Origin: JBKBKN01 sp046294625
GTDB taxonomy: Bacteria; Bacteroidota; Bacteroidia; M30B66
Reading direction: 5' to 3'
Assembly: GCA_046294625.1 (NCBI GenBank)
Contig: JBKBKN010000009.1
Coordinates: forward strand, 1 to 64,000
DNA length: 64,000 nucleotides
Part shown: positions 1 to 7,385 of the stretch, in pieces
Layout: each line of letters opens with the position of its first letter
How positions within the stretch are numbered: the first letter of the stretch is position 1
Notes under the pieces: generated by a model
What the model was told of the DNA's origin: nothing
The model's database searches: none
What the model saw: only the letters and a program-made list of their open reading frames with translations
Program-made: the position numbers and the translations under genes

Positions 1-452
1 TTTAAGACATCATCACACAAAGAAAGAGTGCACACCGTAGCATGCACTCCCTTTCCTCGTGGTCAAAAACTATTCCTGATGAGTTGCTCTCCAGCAGAGC
101 TCACTTCCGCTTCGTTTTTGACAGCTACAATATCAAGCAGATTTTTTTACTTTCAACCCGTCCATTTTATGGGAAGCCCACACCGCCAAATGTGTACTTA
201 TCTGCGAGTATAAATGTTAAAATTGAGCCGAATTCAATAAGTAAATTACATAAATGTCTTTGTTCTAATATGGGATGCTTATTAAAAATTAGACAATCAA
301 TCGTGCATTTACAAGCAATAACAAGGATTAAAACGGAGACTATCGCAAAACTTTGCGAGCCCGGCAAAATGCGTTTGGCAAATGTCGATTATGGCTAACA
401 AAAAATGTCGCTATTATTGTCATGAAAATAAAATAATGTCGATTTTTGTGTC
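1..452. other. Intergenic region without a credible gene
   Basis: No open frame here has recognisable family motifs. The longest reading (about 118 codons on the plus strand) has a composition unlike a real protein and no start context. The right end holds direct repeats described separately. The partner genes often found before dnaE2 in SOS mutagenesis cassettes (imuA-like and imuB-like) are not visible in this stretch; they could lie left of the window edge or be absent. Confidence 0.6.
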
Positions 453-455
453 ATG
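381..455 (+). promoter_or_regulatory. Direct repeats before dnaE2, possible operator
   Basis: The heptamer AATGTCG occurs at 381, 404 and 435. The second and third copies belong to 21-bp imperfect direct repeats (404-424 and 435-455), both ending in GTCATG; the last one overlaps the ATG start codon of the polymerase gene. The 31-bp spacing is about three helical turns. Damage-inducible dnaE2 genes in other phyla are LexA-controlled, so an operator is plausible, but the Bacteroidota LexA box is not recognised here and this is inference from position and repetition. Confidence 0.4.
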
Positions 456-3365
456 CTACTGAATTGTCATTCCTGGTTTAGTCTTCGCTATGGCACCATG
501 AGTCCGGAGCAATTGGTCATGCTCCTTGCGCATCAGGGGCATCAAGCGGCTGCGCTCACGGATATTAATAACACTTCGGCCTGCTGGAATTTTATAAAAT
601 ATGGTCAGGAAAAAGGTATTCATCCCGTGATAGGGGTTGACTTCAGGCGAGGTGAGCAGCAATGCTTTGTGGCTTTAGCACGCAATATGCAAGGGTTGTT
701 TTGTATCAATCAATTGCTATCCGCACACCTTTGCCACAACACGACCCTGCCCGACGAAGCTCCGGAAATAGAAGATGCTTTCATTATTTATCCGCTTGAA
801 AATGTTCCACGACGAAAACTACGTCACAATGAGTATGTAGGAGTTCGTCCCCACGAAGTGAACAGACAGTTACCCACATCGCTTCAAACCAAAGCAGTGG
901 CGCTATGCACTTATACTTTTCCCAATAACAGACACCTGAACCTACACCGACTGCTACGCTGCATCGACCAAAATACCCTGCTGAGCAAGCTTAATAAGGC
1001 TGCAAACACGCATGAAAAAGCCATGAGCCCATCGGCTATCCGCGATGCATATCGCCATCATCCCGAATGGCTCGACCGTGCCACACAACTGCTCTTGCAA
1101 TGCCATCTGAACATCGAATTCGGACAGAGTCGAAACAAGCAACAATTTACCAACAGCAAGGCACAGGATCGCCAACTGCTCGAAAAGCTGGCTTTCGACG
1201 GACTGCATTATCGCTACGGCAAACGAAATAAGGAAGCGGAAAAGCGTGTGAAGCATGAGCTCGAAATCATTTTCAAGCTGGGCTTCACTTCCTATTTTCT
1301 GATCACCGAAGATGTGGTGCGCTATGCCCGACACCGCGACTTTTTTCATGTAGGGCGCGGCAGCGGAGCCAACAGCATTGTGGCCTATTGCTTGCGCATC
1401 ACCGATGTGGACCCTATTGAGCTCGACCTGTATTTCGAGCGATTCATCAATCCGCACCGCACTAGTCCACCTGACTTCGATCTCGATTTTTCGTGGAAAG
1501 ACCGCGACGAAATTCTGCAATATATGTTTGAGCGCTACGGCATGGAACACACCGCGCTGGTAGGCGCTTACAATACATTTCAAAAACGCGCCGCCGTGCG
1601 CGAATTGGGCAAGGTATTCGGCTTGCCCAAAGCCGAGATTGATGCCCTCGACGGGCGCATCCTTTCATCAGAAGACCCTATTCATCAAGCCATCGAGCGC
1701 TACGGAAGCATGATGCAGGATATGCCCAACCACTTAGGCATACATGCCGGAGGGGTGGTAATCAGCGAAGCGCCTATACATTGTTATTCAGCCACCTTTG
1801 TGCCGCCCAAAGGCTTTCCGGTGACCTGCTTCGATATGTATGTGGCCGAAGACATCGGCTTGTATAAATTTGATATTCTCAGTCAGCGCGGCTTGGGCCA
1901 TATCCGCGAAGCCGTGCAACTGGTGCGCGAAAACCAAAAGATTCAACTCGATATTCATCGGGTAGATGAGTTTAAGCAAGACCCCGCCGTGCAGGCACTT
2001 ATCCGCGATGGCAAGGCCATGGGCTGTTTTTATGTCGAATCGCCCGCCATGCGCATGTTGTTGAGTAAACTTCGTTGTCAAGACTACATCACACTGGTGG
2101 CAGCCAGCTCCATCATCAGACCGGGAGTGGCGCGCTCCGGGATGATGCGGGAATATATCCGCCGCTTTCATCACCCCGACAGCTTCACTTACATTCACCC
2201 CAAAATGGAAGACATACTCCGCGAAACCTATGGCGTGATGGTCTATCAGGAAGATGTGATCCGTGTGGCACATCAATTTGCCGGTCTTGACCCTGCCGAA
2301 GCCGACATTCTGCGGCGTGGCATGTCGGGGAAGTTTCGTTCGCGGCAAGAGTTTCAGCGTGTCGCCGATACGTTTGTGGAAAATTGTCGCACACGCGGCT
2401 ATCCCGATGAGATTACCCATGAAGTATGGCGGCAGATCGAAAGCTTTTCGGGTTATTCTTTTTCCAAAGCCCACTCTGCTTCCTTTGCTGTGGAAAGCTT
2501 TCAAAGCCTGTATCTCAAAGCACATTTTCCGCTTGAGTTTATGACGGCTGTGCTCAACAATTTCGGCGGATTTTACAAAACCGAAGACTATGTGCATGAA
2601 GCACGCATGCTCGGTGCCGATGTGCAGGCGCCCTGCATCAATCATAGCCGCATGCTCTGCTGCATCAGAGGCAAAACGATTTTTCTCGGCTTCACACTCT
2701 TGCATCAGTTGGAGCAAAAGCTTGCTGAATACATTGAGCAGGAACGAGAACAAAATGGTCTCTACCTCGGTCTTGCCGATTTCTTCTCCCGTGTGCCCTG
2801 CAGCCTGGAGCAAGCCATCATCCTGATACGCATCGGTGCGTTTCGGTTCACCGGAAAACCCAAAAAAGCCTTGCTTTGGGAAGCACACAGTCTGATGCGA
2901 AAAACTGACCAAAAACCGATAGGCAACCTGATATTTCGCGTTGAAGAACCTTCTTACACCCTGCCCGATTTGGCACACAGCGCAATTGAAGATGCCTATG
3001 ATGAACTCGAACTGCTTGGTTTCCCGCTTTGCTCGCCGTTTTCCCTCATTGAGCAGGTGAATGTACCACTCATCACGGCCCGGCAAATGCGGGACTATCA
3101 TCGCAAGAAGGTGCACATGCTTGGCTACGTGATGGCAGTGAAAGATACACGTACCATAAAAGGCGACCGTATGAATTTTGCTACGTTTTATGACTGCGAA
3201 GGCTATATGTTTGACAGCACTCACTTTCCACAGGTGCTGCAGCGCTATCCTTTCCGTGGCCGAGGCGTCTATCTTATTGAAGGCTTAATTGCCGAAGAGT
3301 TTGGCTTTTTCAGCCTAGAAGTCATTCGTATGGAGAAAATCCCCTATCGAAACCGTGGTTATTGA
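453..3365 (+). CDS. dnaE2: DNA polymerase III alpha subunit, DnaE2 (error-prone) type
   Basis: A C-family DNA polymerase of 970 residues, shorter than replicative DnaE (about 1160 or more) and in the range of DnaE2/ImuC, the translesion polymerase of SOS mutagenesis cassettes. The order is: N-terminal PHP domain (1 to about 210), polymerase palm with GRGSGANS (about 302-309) and the catalytic PDFDLDF aspartates (about 340), a second acidic cluster at GLYKFDIL, fingers with YGVMVYQEDV, FSKAHS, and a C-terminal OB-fold (about 880-960). The tau-binding C-terminus of replicative DnaE is missing. The PHP metal motifs are eroded: LNCHSWFSLRYG replaces HxHS, and ALTDINN replaces ALTDHxN, so PHP exonuclease activity is unlikely. 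The gene is visibly more GC-rich than its neighbours. Partner imuA/imuB genes are not in the window. DnaE2 rather than DnaE1 is inferred from length and motifs. Confidence 0.85.
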   Translation: MLLNCHSWFSLRYGTMSPEQLVMLLAHQGHQAAALTDINNTSACWNFIKYGQEKGIHPVIGVDFRRGEQQCFVALARNMQGLFCINQLLSAHLCHNTTLPDEAPEIEDAFIIYPLENVPRRKLRHNEYVGVRPHEVNRQLPTSLQTKAVALCTYTFPNNRHLNLHRLLRCIDQNTLLSKLNKAANTHEKAMSPSAIRDAYRHHPEWLDRATQLLLQCHLNIEFGQSRNKQQFTNSKAQDRQLLEKLAFDGLHYRYGKRNKEAEKRVKHELEIIFKLGFTSYFLITEDVVRYARHRDFFHVGRGSGANSIVAYCLRITDVDPIELDLYFERFINPHRTSPPDFDLDFSWKDRDEILQYMFERYGMEHTALVGAYNTFQKRAAVRELGKVFGLPKAEIDALDGRILSSEDPIHQAIERYGSMMQDMPNHLGIHAGGVVISEAPIHCYSATFVPPKGFPVTCFDMYVAEDIGLYKFDILSQRGLGHIREAVQLVRENQKIQLDIHRVDEFKQDPAVQALIRDGKAMGCFYVESPAMRMLLSKLRCQDYITLVAASSIIRPGVARSGMMREYIRRFHHPDSFTYIHPKMEDILRETYGVMVYQEDVIRVAHQFAGLDPAEADILRRGMSGKFRSRQEFQRVADTFVENCRTRGYPDEITHEVWRQIESFSGYSFSKAHSASFAVESFQSLYLKAHFPLEFMTAVLNNFGGFYKTEDYVHEARMLGADVQAPCINHSRMLCCIRGKTIFLGFTLLHQLEQKLAEYIEQEREQNGLYLGLADFFSRVPCSLEQAIILIRIGAFRFTGKPKKALLWEAHSLMRKTDQKPIGNLIFRVEEPSYTLPDLAHSAIEDAYDELELLGFPLCSPFSLIEQVNVPLITARQMRDYHRKKVHMLGYVMAVKDTRTIKGDRMNFATFYDCEGYMFDSTHFPQVLQRYPFRGRGVYLIEGLIAEEFGFFSLEVIRMEKIPYRNRGY

Positions 3366-3374
3366 AGGAATGTC

Positions 3375-3989
3375 TTAATACACCAACTCGCCGCTGCCTT
3401 CACGGATGATTTCCACCTCTTCAGAAGAGCAATCTACCACAGTAGAAGGATTGAGTTTGCCATAGCCGCCATCAATCACCAATTCTACCAGTTTTTCATA
3501 GCGCTCATGAATCAGTTCAGGATCAGTGGTGTATTCAAGTATTTCATCTTCATCATGCACCGAAGAAGCCATGATCGGGTGCCCCAACTGGCGAACGATT
3601 TCCAGGCAAATCGGATTGTCGGGAATGCGGATTCCCAAGGTTTTCTTATTGTGCTTGAAAATTTTAGGCACTGCGTTGCTAGCACCAAGAATGAAAGTGA
3701 ATGGACCGGGAAGATTCTTCTTAAGCAATTTGAATGTGCTGGTATTCACTCCCCGGGTAAACTCTGATAATTTACTTAAGTCACTAAATATGAAAGAGAA
3801 ATCAGCCTTTTCAATCTTTGTGCCACGGAGTTGCGCTACGCGCTCCACTGCACGGGGTTTCTCAATATCACATGCAAAAGCATAAACCCCATCGGTTGGG
3901 ATGATCACCACACCTCCATCACGAAGCGTATCCACCACTTGCATGATGAGTTTCTCATCAGGATTTTTATCATATATCCTGATAAGCAT
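3375..3989 (-). CDS. Sua5/YciO/YrdC family protein
   Basis: 204 residues forming one Sua5/YrdC domain: GGVVIIPTDGVYAFACD near residue 27, LRGTKIEKADFSF near 54, PGPFTFILG near 93, and GIRIPDNPI near 118. YrdC/Sua5 enzymes make threonylcarbamoyl-AMP for the t6A37 modification of ANN-decoding tRNAs. The overall pattern (IPTDGVYAF, the IMASSVH segment, no C-terminal Sua5 domain) is closest to the YciO branch, whose role is less certain, so L-threonylcarbamoyladenylate synthase is the general family name rather than a proven activity. The start codon lies 1 nt after the transaldolase stop, so the two genes are almost certainly co-transcribed. Confidence 0.85.
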   Translation of the reverse strand: MLIRIYDKNPDEKLIMQVVDTLRDGGVVIIPTDGVYAFACDIEKPRAVERVAQLRGTKIEKADFSFIFSDLSKLSEFTRGVNTSTFKLLKKNLPGPFTFILGASNAVPKIFKHNKKTLGIRIPDNPICLEIVRQLGHPIMASSVHDEDEILEYTTDPELIHERYEKLVELVIDGGYGKLNPSTVVDCSSEEVEIIREGSGELVY

Positions 3990-3990
3990 G

Positions 3991-4647
3991 TTAGGCGTTT
4001 ACTTTCTTATGATCAGCCAAAAATTTCTCTAAACCAATATCAGTGAGTGGGTGCTTAAGCAAGTCGGTGATTACATTGATCGGACAAGTAGCCACATCAG
4101 CACCAAGCTCTGCACATTTCACTAAGTGAATGGTGTGGCGAATCGAAGCAGCAAGGATTTCAGTTTCAAATCCATAATTGTCGTAAATAAGGCGAATCTG
4201 TTCAATTAAATCAAGTCCTGACATAGAGATATCATCTAAACGACCTAAAAAAGGAGAAACATATGATGCACCTGCTTTTGCGGCAAGCAATGCCTGTCCC
4301 GCTGAAAATACCAGTGTGCAATTGGTACGGATACCATTCTCGCTGAAATAGCGAAGCGCTTTTACCCCGTCGCGAATCATCGGAACTTTCACCACTATTT
4401 GAGGGTGCAACGATGCCAGCATTTCGCCTTCGCGGATGATATTTTCATAATCAGTGGCGATCACTTCGGCACTCACATCACCTTCCACGATATTACAAAT
4501 GTCCACGTAGTGTTGCATCACACGGTCATTTCCGCTGATACCTTCTTTAGCCATGAGCGATGGATTGGTGGTTACACCGTCGAGCACGCCAAGTTCTTGT
4601 GCCTCTTTGATTTGATTGAGATTAGCTGTATCGATAAAAAATTTCAT
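3991..4647 (-). CDS. tal: Small transaldolase (TalC/fructose-6-phosphate aldolase family)
   Basis: 218 residues from the ATG that begins MKFFIDTANL; a longer frame exists upstream but its extra 38 residues match nothing in the family and overlap the divergent yciH gene. The TIM-barrel motifs are in order: FIDTAN (4-9), GVTTNPSL (24-31), Schiff-base lysine K87 in VVKVPM, NCTLVFS, and SPFLGR. Residue E62 in VSAEV matches transaldolases; true fructose-6-phosphate aldolases carry Gln there, so transfer of dihydroxyacetone units in the pentose phosphate pathway is the likelier reaction. It is followed after 1 nt by the YciO-like gene on the same strand. A TACTTTTG motif at 4669-4676 (minus strand) is a good -7 element. 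Confidence 0.88.
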   Translation of the reverse strand: MKFFIDTANLNQIKEAQELGVLDGVTTNPSLMAKEGISGNDRVMQHYVDICNIVEGDVSAEVIATDYENIIREGEMLASLHPQIVVKVPMIRDGVKALRYFSENGIRTNCTLVFSAGQALLAAKAGASYVSPFLGRLDDISMSGLDLIEQIRLIYDNYGFETEILAASIRHTIHLVKCAELGADVATCPINVITDLLKHPLTDIGLEKFLADHKKVNA

Positions 4648-4667
4648 AATCGTTATGGAATTAAGCA

Positions 4668-4686
4668 GCAAAAGTAATTCTTTTGC
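4668..4686. promoter_or_regulatory. Palindromic divergent promoter element between tal and yciH
   Basis: GCAAAAG, a 5-nt TAATT spacer, and CTTTTGC form a perfect inverted repeat in the 67-bp gap between two divergent genes. On the minus strand it contains TACTTTTG, a full match to the Bacteroidota -7 consensus TAnnTTTG, 22 nt before the tal ATG. On the plus strand the mirror half gives TTCTTTTG, one mismatch, before yciH. No convincing -33 TTTG was found for either direction. Confidence 0.45.
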
Positions 4687-4714
4687 GTGAGTGTAATGTC
4701 TAAGACTTGTTAAC

Positions 4715-5053
4715 ATGTGTGCAAAACCCAAAAACCGAATCAACATTGTGTATTCAACCAATCCTGATTTTCATTATGAAAATGAGCAGGAAGAAACGCA
4801 AGAAACACTCCCGCCTGCTGCACAGCAACTGCGTATAATGCTTGACAAAAAACAAAGAGCAGGCAAACAGGTTACCCTGGTTACCGGTTTTGTTGGCGCT
4901 GCCGAGGATTTAAAAGGTCTTGAAAAAAGGCTAAAAAACCTTTGTGGCGCCGGTGGCTCGTCTAAACATCAGGAAATATTGATACAAGGCGATGTTAGAG
5001 ATAAAGTCTTAACGTTTCTTTTGAAAGAAGGCTATAAAGCAAAAAAGGTTTAG
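4715..5053 (+). CDS. yciH: SUI1/eIF1-like translation factor (YciH family)
   Basis: 112 residues. After a basic N-terminus (KNRINIVYSTNPDF, typical of Bacteroidota members) and an acidic linker, residues about 40-112 form the SUI1 fold: KQVTLVTGF, LKGLEKRLKNLCGAGGSSK, and IQGDVRDKVLTFLLKEGYKAKKV. Family members bind the small ribosomal subunit and can influence start-site fidelity in vitro; the bacterial role is not settled. It is divergent from tal and ends about 60 nt before the pterin genes, which have their own -7 element. Confidence 0.92.
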   Translation: MCAKPKNRINIVYSTNPDFHYENEQEETQETLPPAAQQLRIMLDKKQRAGKQVTLVTGFVGAAEDLKGLEKRLKNLCGAGGSSKHQEILIQGDVRDKVLTFLLKEGYKAKKV

Positions 5054-5091
5054 TTTCGTTGCATAAACCCTTTCAACGTTTAATTTTTGCG

Positions 5092-5099
5092 TAGCTTTG
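5092..5099 (+). promoter_or_regulatory. Bacteroidota -7 element for queD-folE
   Basis: TAGCTTTG is a perfect match to TAnnTTTG and lies 17 nt before the ATG of the PTPS/QueD gene, in the right place for a very short leader. A matching -33 TTTG at 19-21 nt upstream is not evident, so only the -7 half is called. Confidence 0.5.
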
Positions 5100-5116
5100 C
5101 GCCATTGAATTGAAGG

Positions 5117-5530
5117 ATGATATACGTTAGCAGAAAAGAACATTTCAACGCGGCACATAAGCTATACCGACCTGAATGGTCAGAAGAGAAAAATCTGGAA
5201 GTATTTGGAAAATGTGCCAATAAGAACTGGCATGGTCACAACTACAACCTTTTCGTAACCGTGAAAGGAAAGCCCGATCCAATGACTGGTTTTGTTATTG
5301 ATTTGAAGGAAATGAGCGATATTATCAAATCAGAAATTGTTGAAGCACTCGACCATAAAAATCTGAATCTTGATGTTCCTTTTTTGCAAGACATTATGGC
5401 TTCTACTGAAAATCTGGCCATAGAAATCTGGAAAATACTGTATCCAAAGCTTAAAAGGGAAAACTGTACGCTACATTCCATCAAGCTCTACGAGACTGAG
5501 AACAATTTTGTAGAATATTTGGGAGAGTAA
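5117..5530 (+). CDS. queD: 6-pyruvoyltetrahydropterin synthase / QueD family enzyme
   Basis: 137 residues, full length for the family. Zinc ligands are H14 (FNAAHKL), H39 and H41 (HGHNY); the catalytic cysteine is C33; the proton-relay pair is D79-H80 (LDHKNLN); a conserved Glu sits in KLYETEN near the C-terminus. The cysteine is five residues from HGH (CANKNWHGH), the spacing of eukaryotic-type PTPS, whereas classic E. coli QueD has three. The enzyme may therefore make 6-pyruvoyltetrahydropterin, 6-carboxytetrahydropterin (queuosine precursor), or both. It starts an operon with folE 12 nt downstream, which supplies its substrate dihydroneopterin triphosphate. The queD symbol is conventional; true substrate output is not decided by sequence. 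Confidence 0.88.
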   Translation: MIYVSRKEHFNAAHKLYRPEWSEEKNLEVFGKCANKNWHGHNYNLFVTVKGKPDPMTGFVIDLKEMSDIIKSEIVEALDHKNLNLDVPFLQDIMASTENLAIEIWKILYPKLKRENCTLHSIKLYETENNFVEYLGE

Positions 5531-5542
5531 ACAATCAAAAAG

Positions 5543-6157
5543 ATGAGCAACGAACAAAAAGAAGGCTACAAGAAAATTGACCGTTATAACGACGAGTTAA
5601 TCGAAAAGATATCTGCGCATTATCAGGAAATTCTTCAACTAATGGGAGAAACGCCAGACCGTGAAGGCTTGAAAAAAACTCCTGAAAGAGTTGCAAAGGC
5701 ATTGCAATTTCTCACCCACGGTAATGACCTTGATCCGGCTGAAATTCTTCGTTCTGCCATGTTTTCGGAAGACTATAAGCAAATGGTTTTGGTAAAGGAC
5801 ATTGAAATTTATTCAATGTGCGAGCATCATCTTTTGCCTTTCTTTGGCAAAGCGCACATAGCTTACATTCCTGATGGTAAAATTGTTGGGCTGAGCAAAG
5901 TTCCAAGAGTTGCTGATGCTTTTGCACGTCGTCTGCAAGTGCAAGAACGACTTACGAATGAAATCAGAGATTGTATTCAGGAAACTCTGCAGCCATTAGG
6001 TGTAGCCGTGGTGATTGAAGCCCAGCACTTATGCATGCAAATGCGCGGCATTCAGAAACAAAATTCAGTTACCACCACATCAGCCTTCACCGGTGAGTTT
6101 CTTAAAGAAAAAACACGCTCTGAGTTTATCAGCTTGATAGGCAACAAATTGCATTAA
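5543..6157 (+). CDS. folE: GTP cyclohydrolase I
   Basis: 204 residues. The type I cyclohydrolase converts GTP to 7,8-dihydroneopterin triphosphate. Zinc ligands C93 and H96 (SMCEHHLLPF) and C164 (QHLCMQMRG) are present, as are GKAHIAYIPDGKIVGLSK and the C-terminal TTTSAFTG. The start MSNEQKEGYK lies 12 nt after the PTPS/QueD stop, so the pair is an operon and shares a pterin intermediate. The product also feeds folate synthesis. It faces the DUF2461 gene convergently. Confidence 0.97.
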   Translation: MSNEQKEGYKKIDRYNDELIEKISAHYQEILQLMGETPDREGLKKTPERVAKALQFLTHGNDLDPAEILRSAMFSEDYKQMVLVKDIEIYSMCEHHLLPFFGKAHIAYIPDGKIVGLSKVPRVADAFARRLQVQERLTNEIRDCIQETLQPLGVAVVIEAQHLCMQMRGIQKQNSVTTTSAFTGEFLKEKTRSEFISLIGNKLH

Positions 6158-6219
6158 TTATTCAGTAATTTAATTTTCTATTGTTTATGGAACTAACGCC
6201 TTTGATTTTTGGAGTGTGA

Positions 6220-6879
6220 TCATTCTGCTTGATCTATAGCATGATTTAGCCATCTCACTAAAGGAACAATCGCTTTAAAAGCATTGGTGGCATGGTCTAA
6301 AAAATCAGCTGCACATAATTGATCATTGGTAAGTGGATGGCTGGCCACAAAACTGGTGTATCGCAAAAGCTCAATTGCAGCATGATTCTTATCATACCCC
6401 TTGGGTAAGGTTTTGAGTTTATAGTCGTCGAGTTGGGTGTAATACTTTTTAAAACCTGAAGAAACCAAAATATTTAGTAATGATTCTGAATTGAAGTAAA
6501 TTTCTTGTCTGATGGCTTTTAAAAGTCGTGATTCCGGCATGAAAACACCGGCGGCCAGAAAAGATTCGCCGGGTTGAAGGTGAAGGTAATAACCTGCATA
6601 TTGCAATCGTTTGTCGCCCTTTGCAAAATAAGCGCCCATATTGTTTTTATACGGGAGCTTATTTTTTGAAAAACGTGTATCTCGGTAAATTCTAAATACG
6701 CATTTGTTAGCTTGAAGTCCTTTTATATCACTATCAAAGGTGCTTACATTGTCAATTAGCTGCTGTGTCAAATCTAAAACACAATGGCGCGCTGCATCAA
6801 ACTCTTGCTTGTGCGCTGTAAACCATTCACGGTTATTGTTCAGCGTAAGTTGTTCTAAAAAGCTGAGTGCATTTTCCAT
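6220..6879 (-). CDS. DUF2461 family protein (TIGR02453)
   Basis: 219 residues matching the DUF2461 pattern along the whole length: LNNNREWFTAHKQEFD near the N-terminus, VFRIYRDTRFSKNKLPYKNNMGA in the middle, and YYLHLQPGESFLAAGVFMPE before residue 120. The function of the family is not established. The ATG follows directly on the stop codon of the DUF3127 gene with no spacer, so translation is probably coupled. Confidence 0.88.
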   Translation of the reverse strand: MENALSFLEQLTLNNNREWFTAHKQEFDAARHCVLDLTQQLIDNVSTFDSDIKGLQANKCVFRIYRDTRFSKNKLPYKNNMGAYFAKGDKRLQYAGYYLHLQPGESFLAAGVFMPESRLLKAIRQEIYFNSESLLNILVSSGFKKYYTQLDDYKLKTLPKGYDKNHAAIELLRYTSFVASHPLTNDQLCAADFLDHATNAFKAIVPLVRWLNHAIDQAE

Positions 6880-7290
6880 TTAGAAGGGCAAATCATCTTG
6901 ACCATCGGGCTCTAGAAATTCACTTGCATTTGCTGTTTGCTTTTCTGCTACAGGAAATTCTGGTGGTGAAACTGTATTGGATTTTTGCGATGTGGGCGAA
7001 ACAGCATTTCCTGAACCCACTAAATCGATCTTCCAAGCCCGAATATCGGTGTACCATCGCTCATTATATTCTCTCGACTCAATATTAATACTTACTTTCA
7101 CTTCATCATTAAGTTGGAAACGAGAAAGCGTATCAACCTTTTCACCCCAAGCGCTACAGCATATTTTCTTAGGATATTGTTCTCCGGTAGTTTCAAGGAT
7201 AAACTCCTGCTTTTGCCATGCCCCGTTACGGCCTTCTCCGGTTTGTTTGTTAAGTAGTTTTATGATTTTACCTTGCAGTTCAAGATTCAT
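6880..7290 (-). CDS. DUF3127 protein with an SSB-like C-terminal tail
   Basis: 136 residues. Residues 1 to about 90 match DUF3127, an OB-fold-like domain thought to relate to single-strand DNA-binding proteins: GKIIKLLNKQTGEGRNGAWQ, QEFILETTGEQYPKKI, and WYTDIRAWKI. After a low-complexity linker (Ser/Pro/Thr-rich, about 95-125) the protein ends in DGQDDLPF. That acidic tail ending in Pro-Phe is the hallmark peptide through which bacterial SSB recruits repair and replication partners. It starts at an ATG 27 nt after a TAATTTTG -7 element and is followed without gap by DUF2461. Confidence 0.87.
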   Translation of the reverse strand: MNLELQGKIIKLLNKQTGEGRNGAWQKQEFILETTGEQYPKKICCSAWGEKVDTLSRFQLNDEVKVSINIESREYNERWYTDIRAWKIDLVGSGNAVSPTSQKSNTVSPPEFPVAEKQTANASEFLEPDGQDDLPF

Positions 7291-7316
7291 GGTTGAAATG
7301 TTTAAAAATTCAAAAA

Positions 7317-7324
7317 CAAAATTA
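7317..7324 (-). promoter_or_regulatory. Putative -7 element for the DUF3127-DUF2461 operon
   Basis: On the minus strand the motif reads TAATTTTG, a full TAnnTTTG match, 26-33 nt before the DUF3127 start codon. The -33 position offers only TTTA at a 20-nt spacing, so this is a moderate call. Confidence 0.35.
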
Positions 7325-7385
7325 AGGCAGACGCCCGAAATTCCTAAACAAGATTTGCTTTTTTTATGAACAGAAATTAAAACGC

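Noticed and set aside
42..398. 118-codon frame before dnaE2
   Set aside because: No motifs, no start context and biased composition; overlapping small frames on both strands are equally good.
1788..3224. 478-codon open frame on the minus strand inside dnaE2
   Set aside because: It is antisense to a well-supported polymerase; GC-rich codons leave few stops, and the translation has no family motif.
3991..4761. 38-residue N-terminal extension of the transaldolase
   Set aside because: The extension overlaps yciH on the other strand, carries no conserved residues and lies upstream of the -7 element.
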